This document shows, piece after piece, positions 1-8,123 of a DNA stretch of 64,000 nt (position 1 is the first letter of the stretch; each line of letters opens with the position of its first letter). Where the stretch lies: the NCBI GenBank assembly GCA_049323655.1, contig JBMONO010000014.1, positions 1 through 64,000 on the forward strand, in the 5' to 3' direction. The notes beneath the pieces were generated by a model that did no database searches, was not told where the DNA came from, and worked only from the letters and a program-made list of their open reading frames with translations. Both the position numbers and the translations under genes were made by a program. Origin of the DNA: DB1 sp049323655. Its GTDB lineage: Bacteria; Desulfobacterota; Desulfobulbia; Desulfobulbales; SURF-16.

Positions 1-480
1 TCAAAAGAAGAAAAATGGCGGCAGCAAACCCTTTGCGCCCGCTGGACGGGCCATTTTTGATGTTATTGGCTATTTCAAGGAACAAATAATGTTACTTGTT
101 TCACTTTTTGTAACACTCTGGGCCTTCGGTGAGGCTCATGATAATTTTGGCCACCAAATGGCTTATTGAGTTTTTACGCGTTCATCAATGTTGACAAACC
201 CGTAAAAAGTCTTTTTTCACCACAGAGCGCACTGAGAACGCAGAGAAAACATCTTTAATTACAATTAGTTACCTCTGTACGCTCTGTGGTCTCTGTGGTT
301 AATTTTCACTTTTTACGAGACCATCAAGGTTCATTACTTCCTTACTTTGCCGCAAGCATTCGACTAGGGCAAGCAGTTCCCGCAGATCGAGATTAATACT
401 TGCACGGCCCGGTCCGTGGCTGAACAGGTTCTGCACTGAGGGGCTGGTATAGAGTAGAGAGGGCGGGGAGGAGGGGAACG
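1..480. other. Non-coding stretch with no supported gene
   Basis: No gene can be supported before the tRNA. Bases 2-169 are open in one frame but have no start inside the window, and the peptide matches nothing I recognise; it could be the tail of a gene lying outside. About 183-327 is a copy of dispersed repeat A, listed separately. Bases 340-480 are open on the minus strand without a start codon and run into the repeat, so I do not call a gene there. Confidence 0.5.
183..327 (-). repeat. Dispersed repeat A, copy 1
   Basis: This is an imperfect inverted repeat of roughly 145 bp. One arm carries ACCACAGAGCGCACTGAG and the other CTCTGTGGTCTCTGTGG, with an AT-rich centre between them (ATCTTTAATTACAATTAG). 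The outer edges read GACAAACCCGTAAAAAGTC and TTTTTACGAGACCATC. The same unit occurs inverted near 63193-63330, including the AT-rich centre and the CGGGTTTGTC edge. A more diverged unit lies near 42173-42302. No open frame fits it, so it is probably a non-autonomous, MITE-like or structural intergenic repeat. Confidence 0.75.
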
Positions 481-484
481 AAAA

Positions 485-523
485 AAAAGCACTTAGTTCG
501 CCGTGAACTAAGCGCTTTTTTAT
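485..523 (-). terminator. Terminator after tRNA-Lys
   Basis: On the minus strand an 11-bp stem, GCGCTTAGTTC paired with GAACTAAGTGC (one G-U pair), is followed by a run of eight or more T. It lies directly downstream of the tRNA-Lys gene. The plus strand also carries a T run after the stem, so it may act both ways. Confidence 0.85.
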
Positions 524-524
524 T

Positions 525-600
525 TGGTGGGCCGTCCCAGGATCGAACTGGGGACCTGCTGATTAAGAGTCAGATGCTCTACCGATTGAGCTAACGGCCC
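525..600 (-). tRNA. tRNA-Lys (anticodon CTT)
   Basis: On the minus strand the 76-nt gene folds as a full cloverleaf. The acceptor stem is GGGCCGT/ACGGCCC, followed by A and an encoded CCA end. The D arm is GCTC...GAGC. The anticodon loop CTCTTAA gives anticodon CTT, which reads AAG (Lys). The T arm contains GTTCGATCC. The 27-43 pair at the top of the anticodon stem appears mismatched (T-C), as in some related tRNA-Lys genes. It is followed at once by its terminator and lies 54 bp downstream of ftsH on the same strand. Confidence 0.97.
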
Positions 601-654
601 GTGTCTTTCGTGGCTACCCTTTTAGCATAGCGGGTGACGGACGTCAAGAGCGGT

Positions 655-2442
655 TTAGCGGTTTTTCTCGACAATCTCCTTGATGTCCGCGGTGGATATT
701 GTTTCGCGGTCGAGCAGGGCTTGGGACATGGCGTCCAGAATCATTTTGTTGTCGGTCAGGATCTGTTTTGATCTGGCATAGGCCGAGGCGATCAGTGACT
801 GAACGGCATTGTCGATCTTGATGGCGGTGCTCTCGCTGATGATCGGTCCGGGATAGCCCGGTGCCGGACTTGCCGCCTTGAAGGTGATGGTGCCGATCTC
901 TTCGCTCATGCCCCATTCGCACACCATTTTCCGGGCCAGGTCGGAGACCCGGTCGATATCGTTGCCCGCCCCGGTGGTGATGTCGCCGAATTCGATTTCC
1001 TCGGCGATCCTGCCGCCGAGCAGAATGCAGAGGGTGGTGAAGAGGTAGGAGCGGGAGTGGGAGAGCTTTTCTTCCTCCGGTAGCTGCATGGTCAGTCCAA
1101 GCGCCTTGCCGCGGGGGATGATGGTCACCTTGTGGACCGGGTCGGCGCCGGGCAGCATCCAGGCGACCAGGGCATGGCCGGCCTCGTGGAAGGCGGTGAT
1201 CTTCTTTTCCCTGTCGGTAATGATCAGGCTCCTTCGTTCCGCCCCCATCATCACCTTGTCCTTCGCCTTTTCGATGATCTCCATCGTCACCTTGCCGCCG
1301 TCACTTTTACGGGCCATCATCAGGGCCGCCTCGTTGACCATGTTGGCCAGTTCCGCCCCGGAAAAACCCGGGGTGCTTTTGGCAACGACCTTCCAGTCCA
1401 CGTCGGCGTCGGCCTTGATCTTTTGGGCATGCACCCGGAGAATCTGCTCGCGGCCGCCGACGTCGGGAACCGGTACCATCACCTGTCGGTCGAAGCGTCC
1501 GGGCCGGAGGAGGGCGGGGTCGAGAATGTCCTGACGGTTGGTGGCGGCAATGATGATAACCGCATCGTTGGGCTCAAAACCGTCCATTTCGACGAGGAGC
1601 TGATTGAGGGTCTGTTCCCTTTCGTCGTTGCCGCCGCCCCCTCCGCCGCCTGCGCTTCGGTGTCGGCCCACTGCGTCAATTTCATCGATGAAGATGATGC
1701 AGGGCGCTTTTTTCTTTCCTTCAGTAAAGAGATCGCGCACGCGCGAGGCGCCGATGCCGACGTACATTTCGACAAAATTCGAACCGCTGATAGAAAAGAA
1801 GGGAACTCCAGCCTCGCCGGCAATCGCCTTGGCAAGAAGGGTCTTGCCGGTGCCCGGAGGGCCGTAGAGGAGGACGCCGGTGGGAATCCGCGCCCCTGCC
1901 TCGACAAACTTGTGGGGATTTTTCAGGAAGTCGACGATCTCCACCAGTTCTTCCTTTGCTTCGTCAACACCGGCGACATCCTTGAATTTGATCTTTGACT
2001 CCTGACCATCGATCAGCCGAGCCCTGCTCTTGCCAAAGGCCATCGCCTTGTTGCCGCCGCCCTTGCCGCTCCCCTGCATGAAGAAGAACCAGAGGACAAT
2101 GATCAGGAGAAAGGGAACCCAGGAGAGAAATGTTTGCAGGAACCAGTGCGGCTTCTTTTCTTCCCTGACCTCGACGTTGATGTTGGACTTGACAAGGGGG
2201 GCGATGGTGTCGGGGTTGGCGGGCACGATACTTTTGTACATCTCGCCGTTGGAATCGGTCCAGCTAATGGCGCTTCCCTCCATCCGGACGTCGTTGAGCA
2301 GCCCTTTTTCGACCTTTTTGATAAAGTCGGTGTAGGTGACATAATGGATATTGTCCGGTTGCTGTTTGACGAGATTGATGATGACAATGCCGATGACGCC
2401 GACAATGAGCCAAATGGACAGATTTTTGTAAAAATACTTCAA
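655..2442 (-). CDS. ftsH: ATP-dependent zinc metalloprotease FtsH
   Basis: FtsH is a membrane-anchored AAA+ protease that degrades misfolded membrane proteins and some short-lived cytosolic regulators. The 595-residue product has TM1 at about 9-26, a periplasmic segment, and TM2 at about 101-124. Walker A GPPGTGKT is at 194-201, Walker B with IIFIDEID near 249-256, and the second region of homology with the arginine finger around 305-320. The zinc-protease motif HEAGH is at 419-423. A run of seven glycines at 265-271 enlarges the pore-2 loop region, which is usually shorter. At 595 aa it is slightly short for the family, the C-terminal tail being reduced. The ATG start gives the usual N-terminal membrane anchor. 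The nearby tRNA-Lys is on the same strand with only 54 bp between them. Confidence 0.98.
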   Translation of the reverse strand: MKYFYKNLSIWLIVGVIGIVIINLVKQQPDNIHYVTYTDFIKKVEKGLLNDVRMEGSAISWTDSNGEMYKSIVPANPDTIAPLVKSNINVEVREEKKPHWFLQTFLSWVPFLLIIVLWFFFMQGSGKGGGNKAMAFGKSRARLIDGQESKIKFKDVAGVDEAKEELVEIVDFLKNPHKFVEAGARIPTGVLLYGPPGTGKTLLAKAIAGEAGVPFFSISGSNFVEMYVGIGASRVRDLFTEGKKKAPCIIFIDEIDAVGRHRSAGGGGGGGNDEREQTLNQLLVEMDGFEPNDAVIIIAATNRQDILDPALLRPGRFDRQVMVPVPDVGGREQILRVHAQKIKADADVDWKVVAKSTPGFSGAELANMVNEAALMMARKSDGGKVTMEIIEKAKDKVMMGAERRSLIITDREKKITAFHEAGHALVAWMLPGADPVHKVTIIPRGKALGLTMQLPEEEKLSHSRSYLFTTLCILLGGRIAEEIEFGDITTGAGNDIDRVSDLARKMVCEWGMSEEIGTITFKAASPAPGYPGPIISESTAIKIDNAVQSLIASAYARSKQILTDNKMILDAMSQALLDRETISTADIKEIVEKNR

Positions 2443-2487
2443 GGATTGCCTCCTCTGTGGCTGGTTCCGTGGTTCGTCAGTGAACAG

Positions 2488-3020
2488 GGCGTATTATGCG
2501 CCATGTCTCACGAGGGGAGAATGCCACGCTCTGCGGAAAGAATCTGTGGCGCGCAAATATAAACATAACTCGCAAAAAAGGTAAAGGAGCTATTGACTGG
2601 TCTTTTTGGAAAGCGACGGCAGGGAGGCGGGAATTCATGGTCGAACGGGACAGAGAAAGGGACGGGGTGAAAAAAGGAGGCGCTGATGCCGGCTTGAGTT
2701 TTCTGGTGCTTGGGTGTATAAAGTGGGATTTTGAGTGGATCCCGGGGCCGCCACCCCGGGATCACAAAGGAGAAGTTTTCTCGCTATGGCTGACTGGTTA
2801 AGCAAGATGTCATTTTGTATATGCAGAATATGTGCCTGGGCTTGTTTTTTTTTGTCATTTATTTTTTTTATCTTTTTCTTTCGGCTAGTTATATGAAATA
2901 TGTGCCGGGTCGGCAGCTTTGTGCAAATTGACGCGTATGACGCATTGTGCGCCATTGTTGATCTGTGAGTGGACGCATAGTGCGCGATTTCAGGTTTTGT
3001 CGGTGGGCGCATAATGCGCA
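2488..3020. promoter_or_regulatory. Palindrome array GGCGC-N5-GCGCC, locus 1
   Basis: Four 15-bp dyads match one pattern: GGCGTATTATGCGCC at 2488-2502, GACGCATTGTGCGCC at 2939-2953, GACGCATAGTGCGCG at 2972-2986, and GGCGCATAATGCGCA at 3006-3020. The last three are 33 and 34 bp apart, about three helical turns, so they would lie on one DNA face. Sites 1 and 4 are also both followed by ATGTCTCA. The same dyad recurs at the paralogous locus (9450-9938). Candidate binders are the two MerR-type regulators or the Fis-type activator encoded nearby; which one is inference. Confidence 0.75.
2738..2763. other. Strong GC hairpin in the locus-1 leader region
   Basis: A perfect 10-bp inverted repeat, GATCCCGGGG and CCCCGGGATC, is separated by a 6-base loop (CCGCCA). 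No T run follows on either strand, so it is not a typical intrinsic terminator. It lies between the first and second palindromes of the array. Its function is unknown. Confidence 0.6.
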
Positions 3021-3170
3021 ATGTCTCATTTCGGTATTGCTTGCGATTTTACATTTATCTCGTTGTAATTGTTTAATTAATTCTTGAATATGATCGGTCT
3101 GAGTTGTTATGTGGGAGAAGAATGATCGGTCGGTTTGTAGATTAAATTGTAATCCGTGTGATATTTTTTC

Positions 3171-3199
3171 TTGACAATGCTGGTGTCCTGTTTTAAAAA
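3171..3199 (+). promoter_or_regulatory. Putative sigma70 promoter upstream of the first module
   Basis: A consensus TTGACA at 3171-3176 is followed by a 17-base spacer and TAAAAA at 3194-3199. It points at the small ORF at 3397 and nrfD1, and starts 150 bp downstream of the last palindrome of the array. I looked for a -24/-12 (GG-N10-GC) element between 3020 and 3396 and found none. Confidence 0.5.
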
Positions 3200-3396
3200 T
3201 TAATCAAAAGTTAATGATGATTTTATTTATCTATGTTGGTAGAGAGAATTTTCCTTGTGAGCTTTAACTTTAAAATGGAAAGGAGGTGTTGAGAGAGAGA
3301 ATCGAGGGCTTTCCGGTGCCGATCCGCCAATTTGTGCCGGAAAGAGAGAGAATGTTGTTGGGCAACGCCCATTGTTGGGTACATAAGGAGAAGCAA

Positions 3397-3513
3397 ATGG
3401 ACGGCATACTATTTCTCGTTTTTTGGCTAGGTTGCGCTTCGCTCCATACGGTTTTTGATCTCAAGGTCAGACCAGTGCTTCGCGCGGTACGAGAAGAAAG
3501 TGATTTTTCCTAG
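3397..3513 (+). CDS. Small single-TM membrane protein (38 aa) ahead of nrfD1
   Basis: A 38-codon frame has a good ribosome binding site (AAGGAG at 3385-3390, six bases before the ATG). The product has an N-terminal hydrophobic stretch starting MDGILFLVFWLGCASL, long enough for one membrane helix, then a basic tail. The frame is open further upstream, but only this ATG has a Shine-Dalgarno sequence. I do not recognise a family. The second nrfD-like gene is also preceded by a small single-TM ORF (10186-10413), so this may be an accessory subunit or assembly peptide of the NrfD complex. That role is inferred from position only. Confidence 0.55.
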   Translation: MDGILFLVFWLGCASLHTVFDLKVRPVLRAVREESDFS

Positions 3514-3573
3514 TCACAACTTTTTGTTGATTGTTTTTGAGATCTATTCATTAAAATCGAAGGAGTGAAAGCG

Positions 3574-4770
3574 ATGAACAATATTCTTGCTCAGGTTCTT
3601 CCCCAGGAGGGTGAAGGCCTTTCCGTAAAATCTTCCACTGGTTACAATGCCGCGGTGGCGGTCTTCGGCCTGCTCACCCTGGTTGGTATTTCCTTTGGCG
3701 TGCATGCCTTTTTTCAGGGCTATCACAATGCATACAATGTGACGCGTGAGGTGCCGTGGGGGCTTCTTATCGCCACCTATGTTTTCTTTGTTGTCACCTC
3801 CACCGGCCTCTGTCTGGTTTCTTCCATCGGCCATGTCTTTAATGTCGAGGCCTTCAAGCCGATTGCCAAGCGGTCGGTTTTCATGGCCATCACTACCATC
3901 ATCGCCGGTTTCCTGGTCATCGCCTTTGAGATCGAAAACCCTTGGAGAATGGCGATCTATAACGTTATCTCGCCGAACCTCACCTCCAACATCTGGTGGA
4001 TGGGTACTCTTTACGGCGCCTACCTCTTTTTCATGCTGATCGAGTTTGCCCTGCTGCAGGCCGGTAAGCATAAACAGGCCGGTTATCTTGGTCTGATGGG
4101 AGTCATTGCCGGTGTCGCGGCGCACAGCAACCTCGGCGCGGTTTTCGGATTGCTCAATGGTCGTGAATTCTGGCATGGTCCCTATATGCCGATCTACTTC
4201 ATCACCTCTGCCATGATGTCCGGTTGTGCCGCGGTTATTTTCTTCCACTGGATCGGCTACAAGGCCAATGGCTGGAAGATGAGCCCGGCCCTGGAAAGTT
4301 CGCTGCAGTCAGTGGCCAAGCTCGGCGCCCTGCTGATGACCATCATCATGTTCTTTTCCTGCTGGAAAATCATCTCCGGTGTCAGTGGTCAGCCTCCTGG
4401 AAAATATGAGGCAATGCAGGCCATTCTCACCGGCCCTTACGCGGTGAACTTCTGGGTGGCCGAGGTGATGATGGGTATGGTTCTTCCGTTCTGCATCATC
4501 CTTGCAGTGCGGGCAAAAAATCTTACCGCCCTTTTCGTTGCCTCCGTGTCCAGTGTGATCGGCATCTTCTTTATGCGCTTTGACCTGGTTGTGGTCGGCA
4601 TGATCGTGCCCCAGTTCCATGAATTGAATATTGTCGGCCAGCCGCATCTCTGGTCCTATACCCCAAGTCTCCATGAGATCATGGTGGTTGTCGGCGGTCT
4701 GTCTCTTTGTGCCATGGGTTTCCTGATGGGCGAGCGTCTGTTCAAGGGACATTTGTCCGAGGATCATTAA
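3574..4770 (+). CDS. NrfD/PsrC-family quinone-reactive membrane subunit, paralogue 1
   Basis: A 398-residue polytopic protein with about ten predicted helices belongs to the NrfD/PsrC (polysulfide reductase NrfD) family. These integral membrane subunits exchange electrons with menaquinone through a partner four-cluster ferredoxin. Conserved stretches include VTREVPWG near 55-62 and ENPWRMAIYN with SPNLTSNIWWMG near 122-145; both recur almost unchanged in the paralogue at 10617. I chose the ATG at 3574 because AGGAG (3561-3565) lies eight bases upstream; a GTG at 3565 would overlap the ribosome site. It is followed after 100 bp by a MerR-type regulator. No ferredoxin gene is directly adjacent; the likely partner is at 8124. 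The substrate of the complex cannot be told. Confidence 0.88.
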   Translation: MNNILAQVLPQEGEGLSVKSSTGYNAAVAVFGLLTLVGISFGVHAFFQGYHNAYNVTREVPWGLLIATYVFFVVTSTGLCLVSSIGHVFNVEAFKPIAKRSVFMAITTIIAGFLVIAFEIENPWRMAIYNVISPNLTSNIWWMGTLYGAYLFFMLIEFALLQAGKHKQAGYLGLMGVIAGVAAHSNLGAVFGLLNGREFWHGPYMPIYFITSAMMSGCAAVIFFHWIGYKANGWKMSPALESSLQSVAKLGALLMTIIMFFSCWKIISGVSGQPPGKYEAMQAILTGPYAVNFWVAEVMMGMVLPFCIILAVRAKNLTALFVASVSSVIGIFFMRFDLVVVGMIVPQFHELNIVGQPHLWSYTPSLHEIMVVVGGLSLCAMGFLMGERLFKGHLSEDH

Positions 4771-4870
4771 TGTCGATGATTTGCTGACAGGAAGAGGGCG
4801 GGCAGGGCTCTCGACGAGCGCTTCGCCCGCCTGCAAATCATGAGAAGGACAAAGAGTTAAAGGAGAGGTT

Positions 4871-5314
4871 ATGGCCAGAAAGAAGACTGATATTCAGCCC
4901 TTGCGGCCTGATTTGCCGATATATCCCATCGGGGTGGCGGCGAAATTGCTCAATGTCCATCCGAGAACGCTTCGAATCTACGAGGCTGAAGGATTGATAA
5001 AGCCGGCCCACCGCGGGACACGGCGCATGTTTTCCCCCAACGATATCCGCTGGATTGAATGTTTGCGGTCCATGATACACGATCAGGGGATAAGCATCCC
5101 GGGCCTGAAGAAGTTATTGAGCCTGATTCCCTGCTGGGAAGTGGCAAACTGTCCGCCTGAAATTTGCGAGGGCTGTGACTTCCAGGTCGACTGGTCGGTG
5201 CCGCGCACGCTGCACCGGGTGGGCGACAAGGTCGCTGAGCGCCAGGCAAAGATGGCTGACGAGGAAAAAAAGAAAAAATCGATGCAAAAAAAAAAGCAAC
5301 AATTACCCGGTTGA
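4871..5314 (+). CDS. HspR-like MerR-family regulator with C-terminal Cys-Trp motif, paralogue 1
   Basis: A 147-residue MerR-family DNA-binding protein. The winged-helix N-terminus (about 18-80) contains GVAAKLLNVHPRTLRIYEAE, typical of the HspR subgroup. After it come C88-W89, C94, C99 and C102 (CWEVANC...CEGC), then a basic, lysine-rich tail. The recognition region is almost identical to that of the regulator at 11897, so both may bind the same site. The CW pattern resembles half of a two-CW domain such as the protein at 32148 and could bind a metal or Fe-S cluster, or respond to redox; that is inference. The start has a clear AAGGAG eight bases upstream. The protein probably controls the adjoining NrfD module. 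Confidence 0.88.
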   Translation: MARKKTDIQPLRPDLPIYPIGVAAKLLNVHPRTLRIYEAEGLIKPAHRGTRRMFSPNDIRWIECLRSMIHDQGISIPGLKKLLSLIPCWEVANCPPEICEGCDFQVDWSVPRTLHRVGDKVAERQAKMADEEKKKKSMQKKKQQLPG

Positions 5315-5461
5315 TTTTTCGGAGCGCGTGCCCTGTCTGCGAGATATCGTGCGCGATGCTGGAAAGAAAATTGTGTGGTTGAGTCGCTATCGGCAGGCGG
5401 CGGACGGAGCGTCTGTTCAGGTCTGCCTGGCCTCCTGAACCATTTGGGATGGCTGATCGTG

Positions 5462-5498
5462 AAAACGGAACCTCTTCTTTGGAGAGGTTCCGTTTTTT
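5462..5498. terminator. Bidirectional terminator between merR1 and the sigma54 activator
   Basis: A near-perfect stem of about 14 bp, AAAACGGAACCTCT paired with AGAGGTTCCGTTTT, has a short loop and a T run after it on the plus strand and an equivalent run on the minus strand. It lies between the convergent merR1 and sigma54 activator genes. Confidence 0.9.
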
Positions 5499-5606
5499 TT
5501 GTCGGTCGTGTGGTGTGGTGTGGTGGAGAGGGAATAGGTAAATTGGAAGGATTTTGATCCGGTGACGATGGGCGTCGTTGTCGTCCGCTTGCGGGAAAGG
5601 TGGCTG

Positions 5607-7673
5607 TTACTCGTCTCCCTCATCGCCTTCGCCGGCCGGATTAACCAGTCCGTAGCGCTGAATTTTGCGGCGCAGGGTATCTTTGGAGATACCGAGTTCC
5701 CGGCAGGTGTCCATTCGGCGCCATCTGTTGCGTTCAAGGGAGAGAAAGATCGCCTGTTTTTCAGTTTCTTCCAGGGTGAGCAATGTGTCCGGGGATGGCG
5801 GCGATTTGTCGGCCGTCCTGTTGACGGGATGGAGGGGGGTGTAAAAAGGTTCGGGAAGATGTTCGGGTTGGATGATGCCGCCGTCGCAGAGGATGAAGGA
5901 GTATTCGATGATGTTCTGCAGCTCCCTGATGTTGCCGGGATAATCATAGCGCATCAGCATGTTGAGGGCGTTGCTGGAAATGCCGAGGATGTCCTTACCC
6001 TGGATGGCGCTGAACTGCTTGATGAAATGGTCGGCAAGCAGGGGGATGTCTTCCCGCCGCTCGCGCAGGGGCGGCAGATGAATCTTGACCACGTTGAGCC
6101 GGTAAAAGAGATCTTCGCGAAAGAACCCCTGCTGGACGAGCTCCTGGAGGTTGCGGTTGGTGGCGGTGATGATCCGAACATCGGCGGTAACCGGCGTATT
6201 GGAGCCTAAGGGTTCGTAGACCCTGTTCTGGAGGACGCGAAGGAGCTTGACCTGAACAGATTGGGGGATGTCGCCGATTTCGTCGAGAAAGAGGGTTCCT
6301 CCCTCGGCGGCGGCAAAACGGCCCTGCTTGTCTTTTTTGGCGTCGGTGAAGGCGCCGGCCTTGTATCCGAACAGCTCAGATTCCAGCAGGGTTTCCGGCA
6401 GGGCGCCGCAGTTGACGATGACGAAGGGCTTGTCCGCCCGGTTGCTGGCGTTGTATAGCGCCCGGGCGACAAGCTCCTTACCGGTGCCGCTCTCGCCAAG
6501 GATCAGGACGGTGCTCTGGCTGCGGGCAATATCGGGCAGGATGGAAAATATCCGCTGCATTGCCGCGCTTTTGCTGACAATCTCGTCAAAGGTGAAACTC
6601 TTGGTCAGTTGTTTGCGCAGGCTGGTGATGGCGGTCAGGTCGCGGAAGGTCTCCACCCCGCCGATGATGTTGCCCTCGTGGTCGGTCAGCGGCGCGGCGC
6701 TGATGCTGATTGGAACGGTCTCTCCCCGGGAATTGACGATGGTGATGGAGAGGTTGGCTGCCGGTTTGCCTGTATAGAAACACTGGGCAATGGCGCAGTT
6801 CTTTCCGCAGATGCTTGAGTGAAAGATGTCGCTGCAGGATTTGCCGATCGTCTCGCTGCTTTCCCAGCCGGTGATCAGTTCCGCCGCCTTGTTGAATGAC
6901 GTGATGCGCCAGTTGCGATCCACGGTAAAGACCCCGTCGGCGATGGAGTCAAAGATCAGATCCTTGCTGATGGTGGCGGTGATGTCGCGAAAGGTTTCCA
7001 CTCCGCCGATGACATTGCCGAACTGATCGACCAGAGGGGCGGCGCTGATACTGACCGGAACACTCTCACCCTGTCTGGTGCGGATGAAGATGGAACGGTT
7101 GATGATGGCCTTGGCGTCGCGGACGCTTTCCGCCAGCAGGCAGGAGTCGCCGCAGATACTGGAGCGAAATATTTCGCTACATGATTTGCCCAGGGCTTCA
7201 TCTTCGCTCCAGCCGGTTATCTCTTCCGCCGCCCGGTTGAAGGACGTAATCAGCCAGTGACTGTCAACGGTGAAAACGCCGTCGGCAATGGAATTCAGCA
7301 CCAGCTGGCTGGTGATGGCCGATTTGGAGGTTTCCTGAAAACTGATGACTGCACCGGCAAGATTGCCGAGGCGATCCGGTACGGGAATGGCGGTGACGAG
7401 AACGGCGATGTTTTTACCATTAGTCGGATTCTTCAGGACCATGTTGAAAGAAGTCATCGACTTGCCGCTGGTGATGGCCGGACACTGCAGAAAGAGATCG
7501 CTGAAGCGTTCCTCCCGGGAAAAAAGGTCATGGCAGTATTTGCCGATCAAATCCGCTGCTCGCATGCCGAGCAGTTCCTCAGCCGCATGGCTGAAGGAGG
7601 TGATTTTCCACTGGGAATCGACGGAGAAAACCGCCAGGGTGACAGGTGGGAGAGAATGGGGCTGCTGCTTCAT
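5607..7673 (-). CDS. Sigma54-dependent activator with three PAS domains
   Basis: A bacterial enhancer-binding protein of 688 residues from the chosen ATG. Three PAS domains (about 11-110, 118-230, 238-345) precede the AAA+ domain, with Walker A GESGTGKE at 393-400 and the sigma54-contact loop GAFTDA at 440-445 (usual form GAFTGA). A Fis-type helix-turn-helix lies near the C-terminus (about 645-680). PAS2 and PAS3 each carry a cysteine set (C165/C174/C178 and C280/C289/C293, with SSICGxxC in both), hinting at metal or redox sensing. An in-frame GTG at 7775 would add 34 residues; neither start has a clear Shine-Dalgarno sequence. It lies between the two NrfD modules and is a candidate activator of the sigma54 promoter at 10106. 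No receiver domain is present, so it senses directly through PAS. Confidence 0.93.
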   Translation of the reverse strand: MKQQPHSLPPVTLAVFSVDSQWKITSFSHAAEELLGMRAADLIGKYCHDLFSREERFSDLFLQCPAITSGKSMTSFNMVLKNPTNGKNIAVLVTAIPVPDRLGNLAGAVISFQETSKSAITSQLVLNSIADGVFTVDSHWLITSFNRAAEEITGWSEDEALGKSCSEIFRSSICGDSCLLAESVRDAKAIINRSIFIRTRQGESVPVSISAAPLVDQFGNVIGGVETFRDITATISKDLIFDSIADGVFTVDRNWRITSFNKAAELITGWESSETIGKSCSDIFHSSICGKNCAIAQCFYTGKPAANLSITIVNSRGETVPISISAAPLTDHEGNIIGGVETFRDLTAITSLRKQLTKSFTFDEIVSKSAAMQRIFSILPDIARSQSTVLILGESGTGKELVARALYNASNRADKPFVIVNCGALPETLLESELFGYKAGAFTDAKKDKQGRFAAAEGGTLFLDEIGDIPQSVQVKLLRVLQNRVYEPLGSNTPVTADVRIITATNRNLQELVQQGFFREDLFYRLNVVKIHLPPLRERREDIPLLADHFIKQFSAIQGKDILGISSNALNMLMRYDYPGNIRELQNIIEYSFILCDGGIIQPEHLPEPFYTPLHPVNRTADKSPPSPDTLLTLEETEKQAIFLSLERNRWRRMDTCRELGISKDTLRRKIQRYGLVNPAGEGDEGDE

Positions 7674-8123
7674 GGGCAAGAAATGTTTTCTGCTGATGGT
7701 TGAAGCGGCAACGTTGCCAGGCGGGGATGCTGCCTGACCGGAGAATTTATGTCCTGGCCGCGGGGAAATCACCACAGGTTGGGCGAAAAATTATTCATCA
7801 CTGTAGCCCTATGCGCGACGCCAGTCAAGGTGCGAATCGTTTGCAACATAAATGTGGCAAAATTGTCTTGACAGCTGAATGATTGTGTGATTGTGTGTCC
7901 GACGCAGCCATATGTCTTTTTTTCCTGCTCTGTTCGTGTCACCTCCCTGATCATGATTGCACATTGTGTTATCATAGGGGCTAAAGTCGTGACAGGTCCT
8001 GGTCCTTTTGCTCTTGGTTGCGTTGTTTCTGCTGTGCGGGGATATCCCGTCGCGTGACATCAGGCGGTCTGCCCATTAAAAAAACCGGCTGCCGTAACAA
8101 TAATTTTTCGAGGGAGATTCATT
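7674..8123. other. Divergent intergenic region between the activator and ferredoxin genes
   Basis: About 450 bp with no supported gene. A TTGACA lies at 7868-7873 but lacks a good -10 box. I found no copy of the 15-bp palindrome and no -24/-12 element. If the activator starts at the GTG at 7775, the region is about 350 bp. Confidence 0.5.

Larger units (their letters stand above)
2443..3396. other. Long intergenic region upstream of the first nrfD-like module
   Basis: About 950 bp with no convincing gene and markedly more AT than the neighbouring genes. It holds four copies of a 15-bp palindrome, a strong GC hairpin and a sigma70-like promoter, each listed separately. A 36-codon hydrophobic frame begins with ATG at 2786, but the Shine-Dalgarno-like AAGGAG is 13 bases away, so I do not call it. 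Confidence 0.6.

Noticed and set aside
2..169. Open frame without start at the left edge
   Set aside because: It could be a gene tail but matches nothing recognisable and has no support beyond being open.
327..480. Minus-strand open frame ending inside repeat A
   Set aside because: It has no start codon or ribosome site and reads into the repeat, so it is more likely chance or decayed sequence.
2786..2896. A 36-codon frame encoding a very hydrophobic peptide between the palindromes of locus 1
   Set aside because: The AAGGAG is 13 bases from the ATG and the hydrophobicity comes from T-rich DNA. No paralogous frame is seen at the same place at locus 2.
2443..3396. Sigma54 promoter at locus 1
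   Set aside because: I looked for GG-N10-GC in the right context between 3020 and 3396 and found none that fits.
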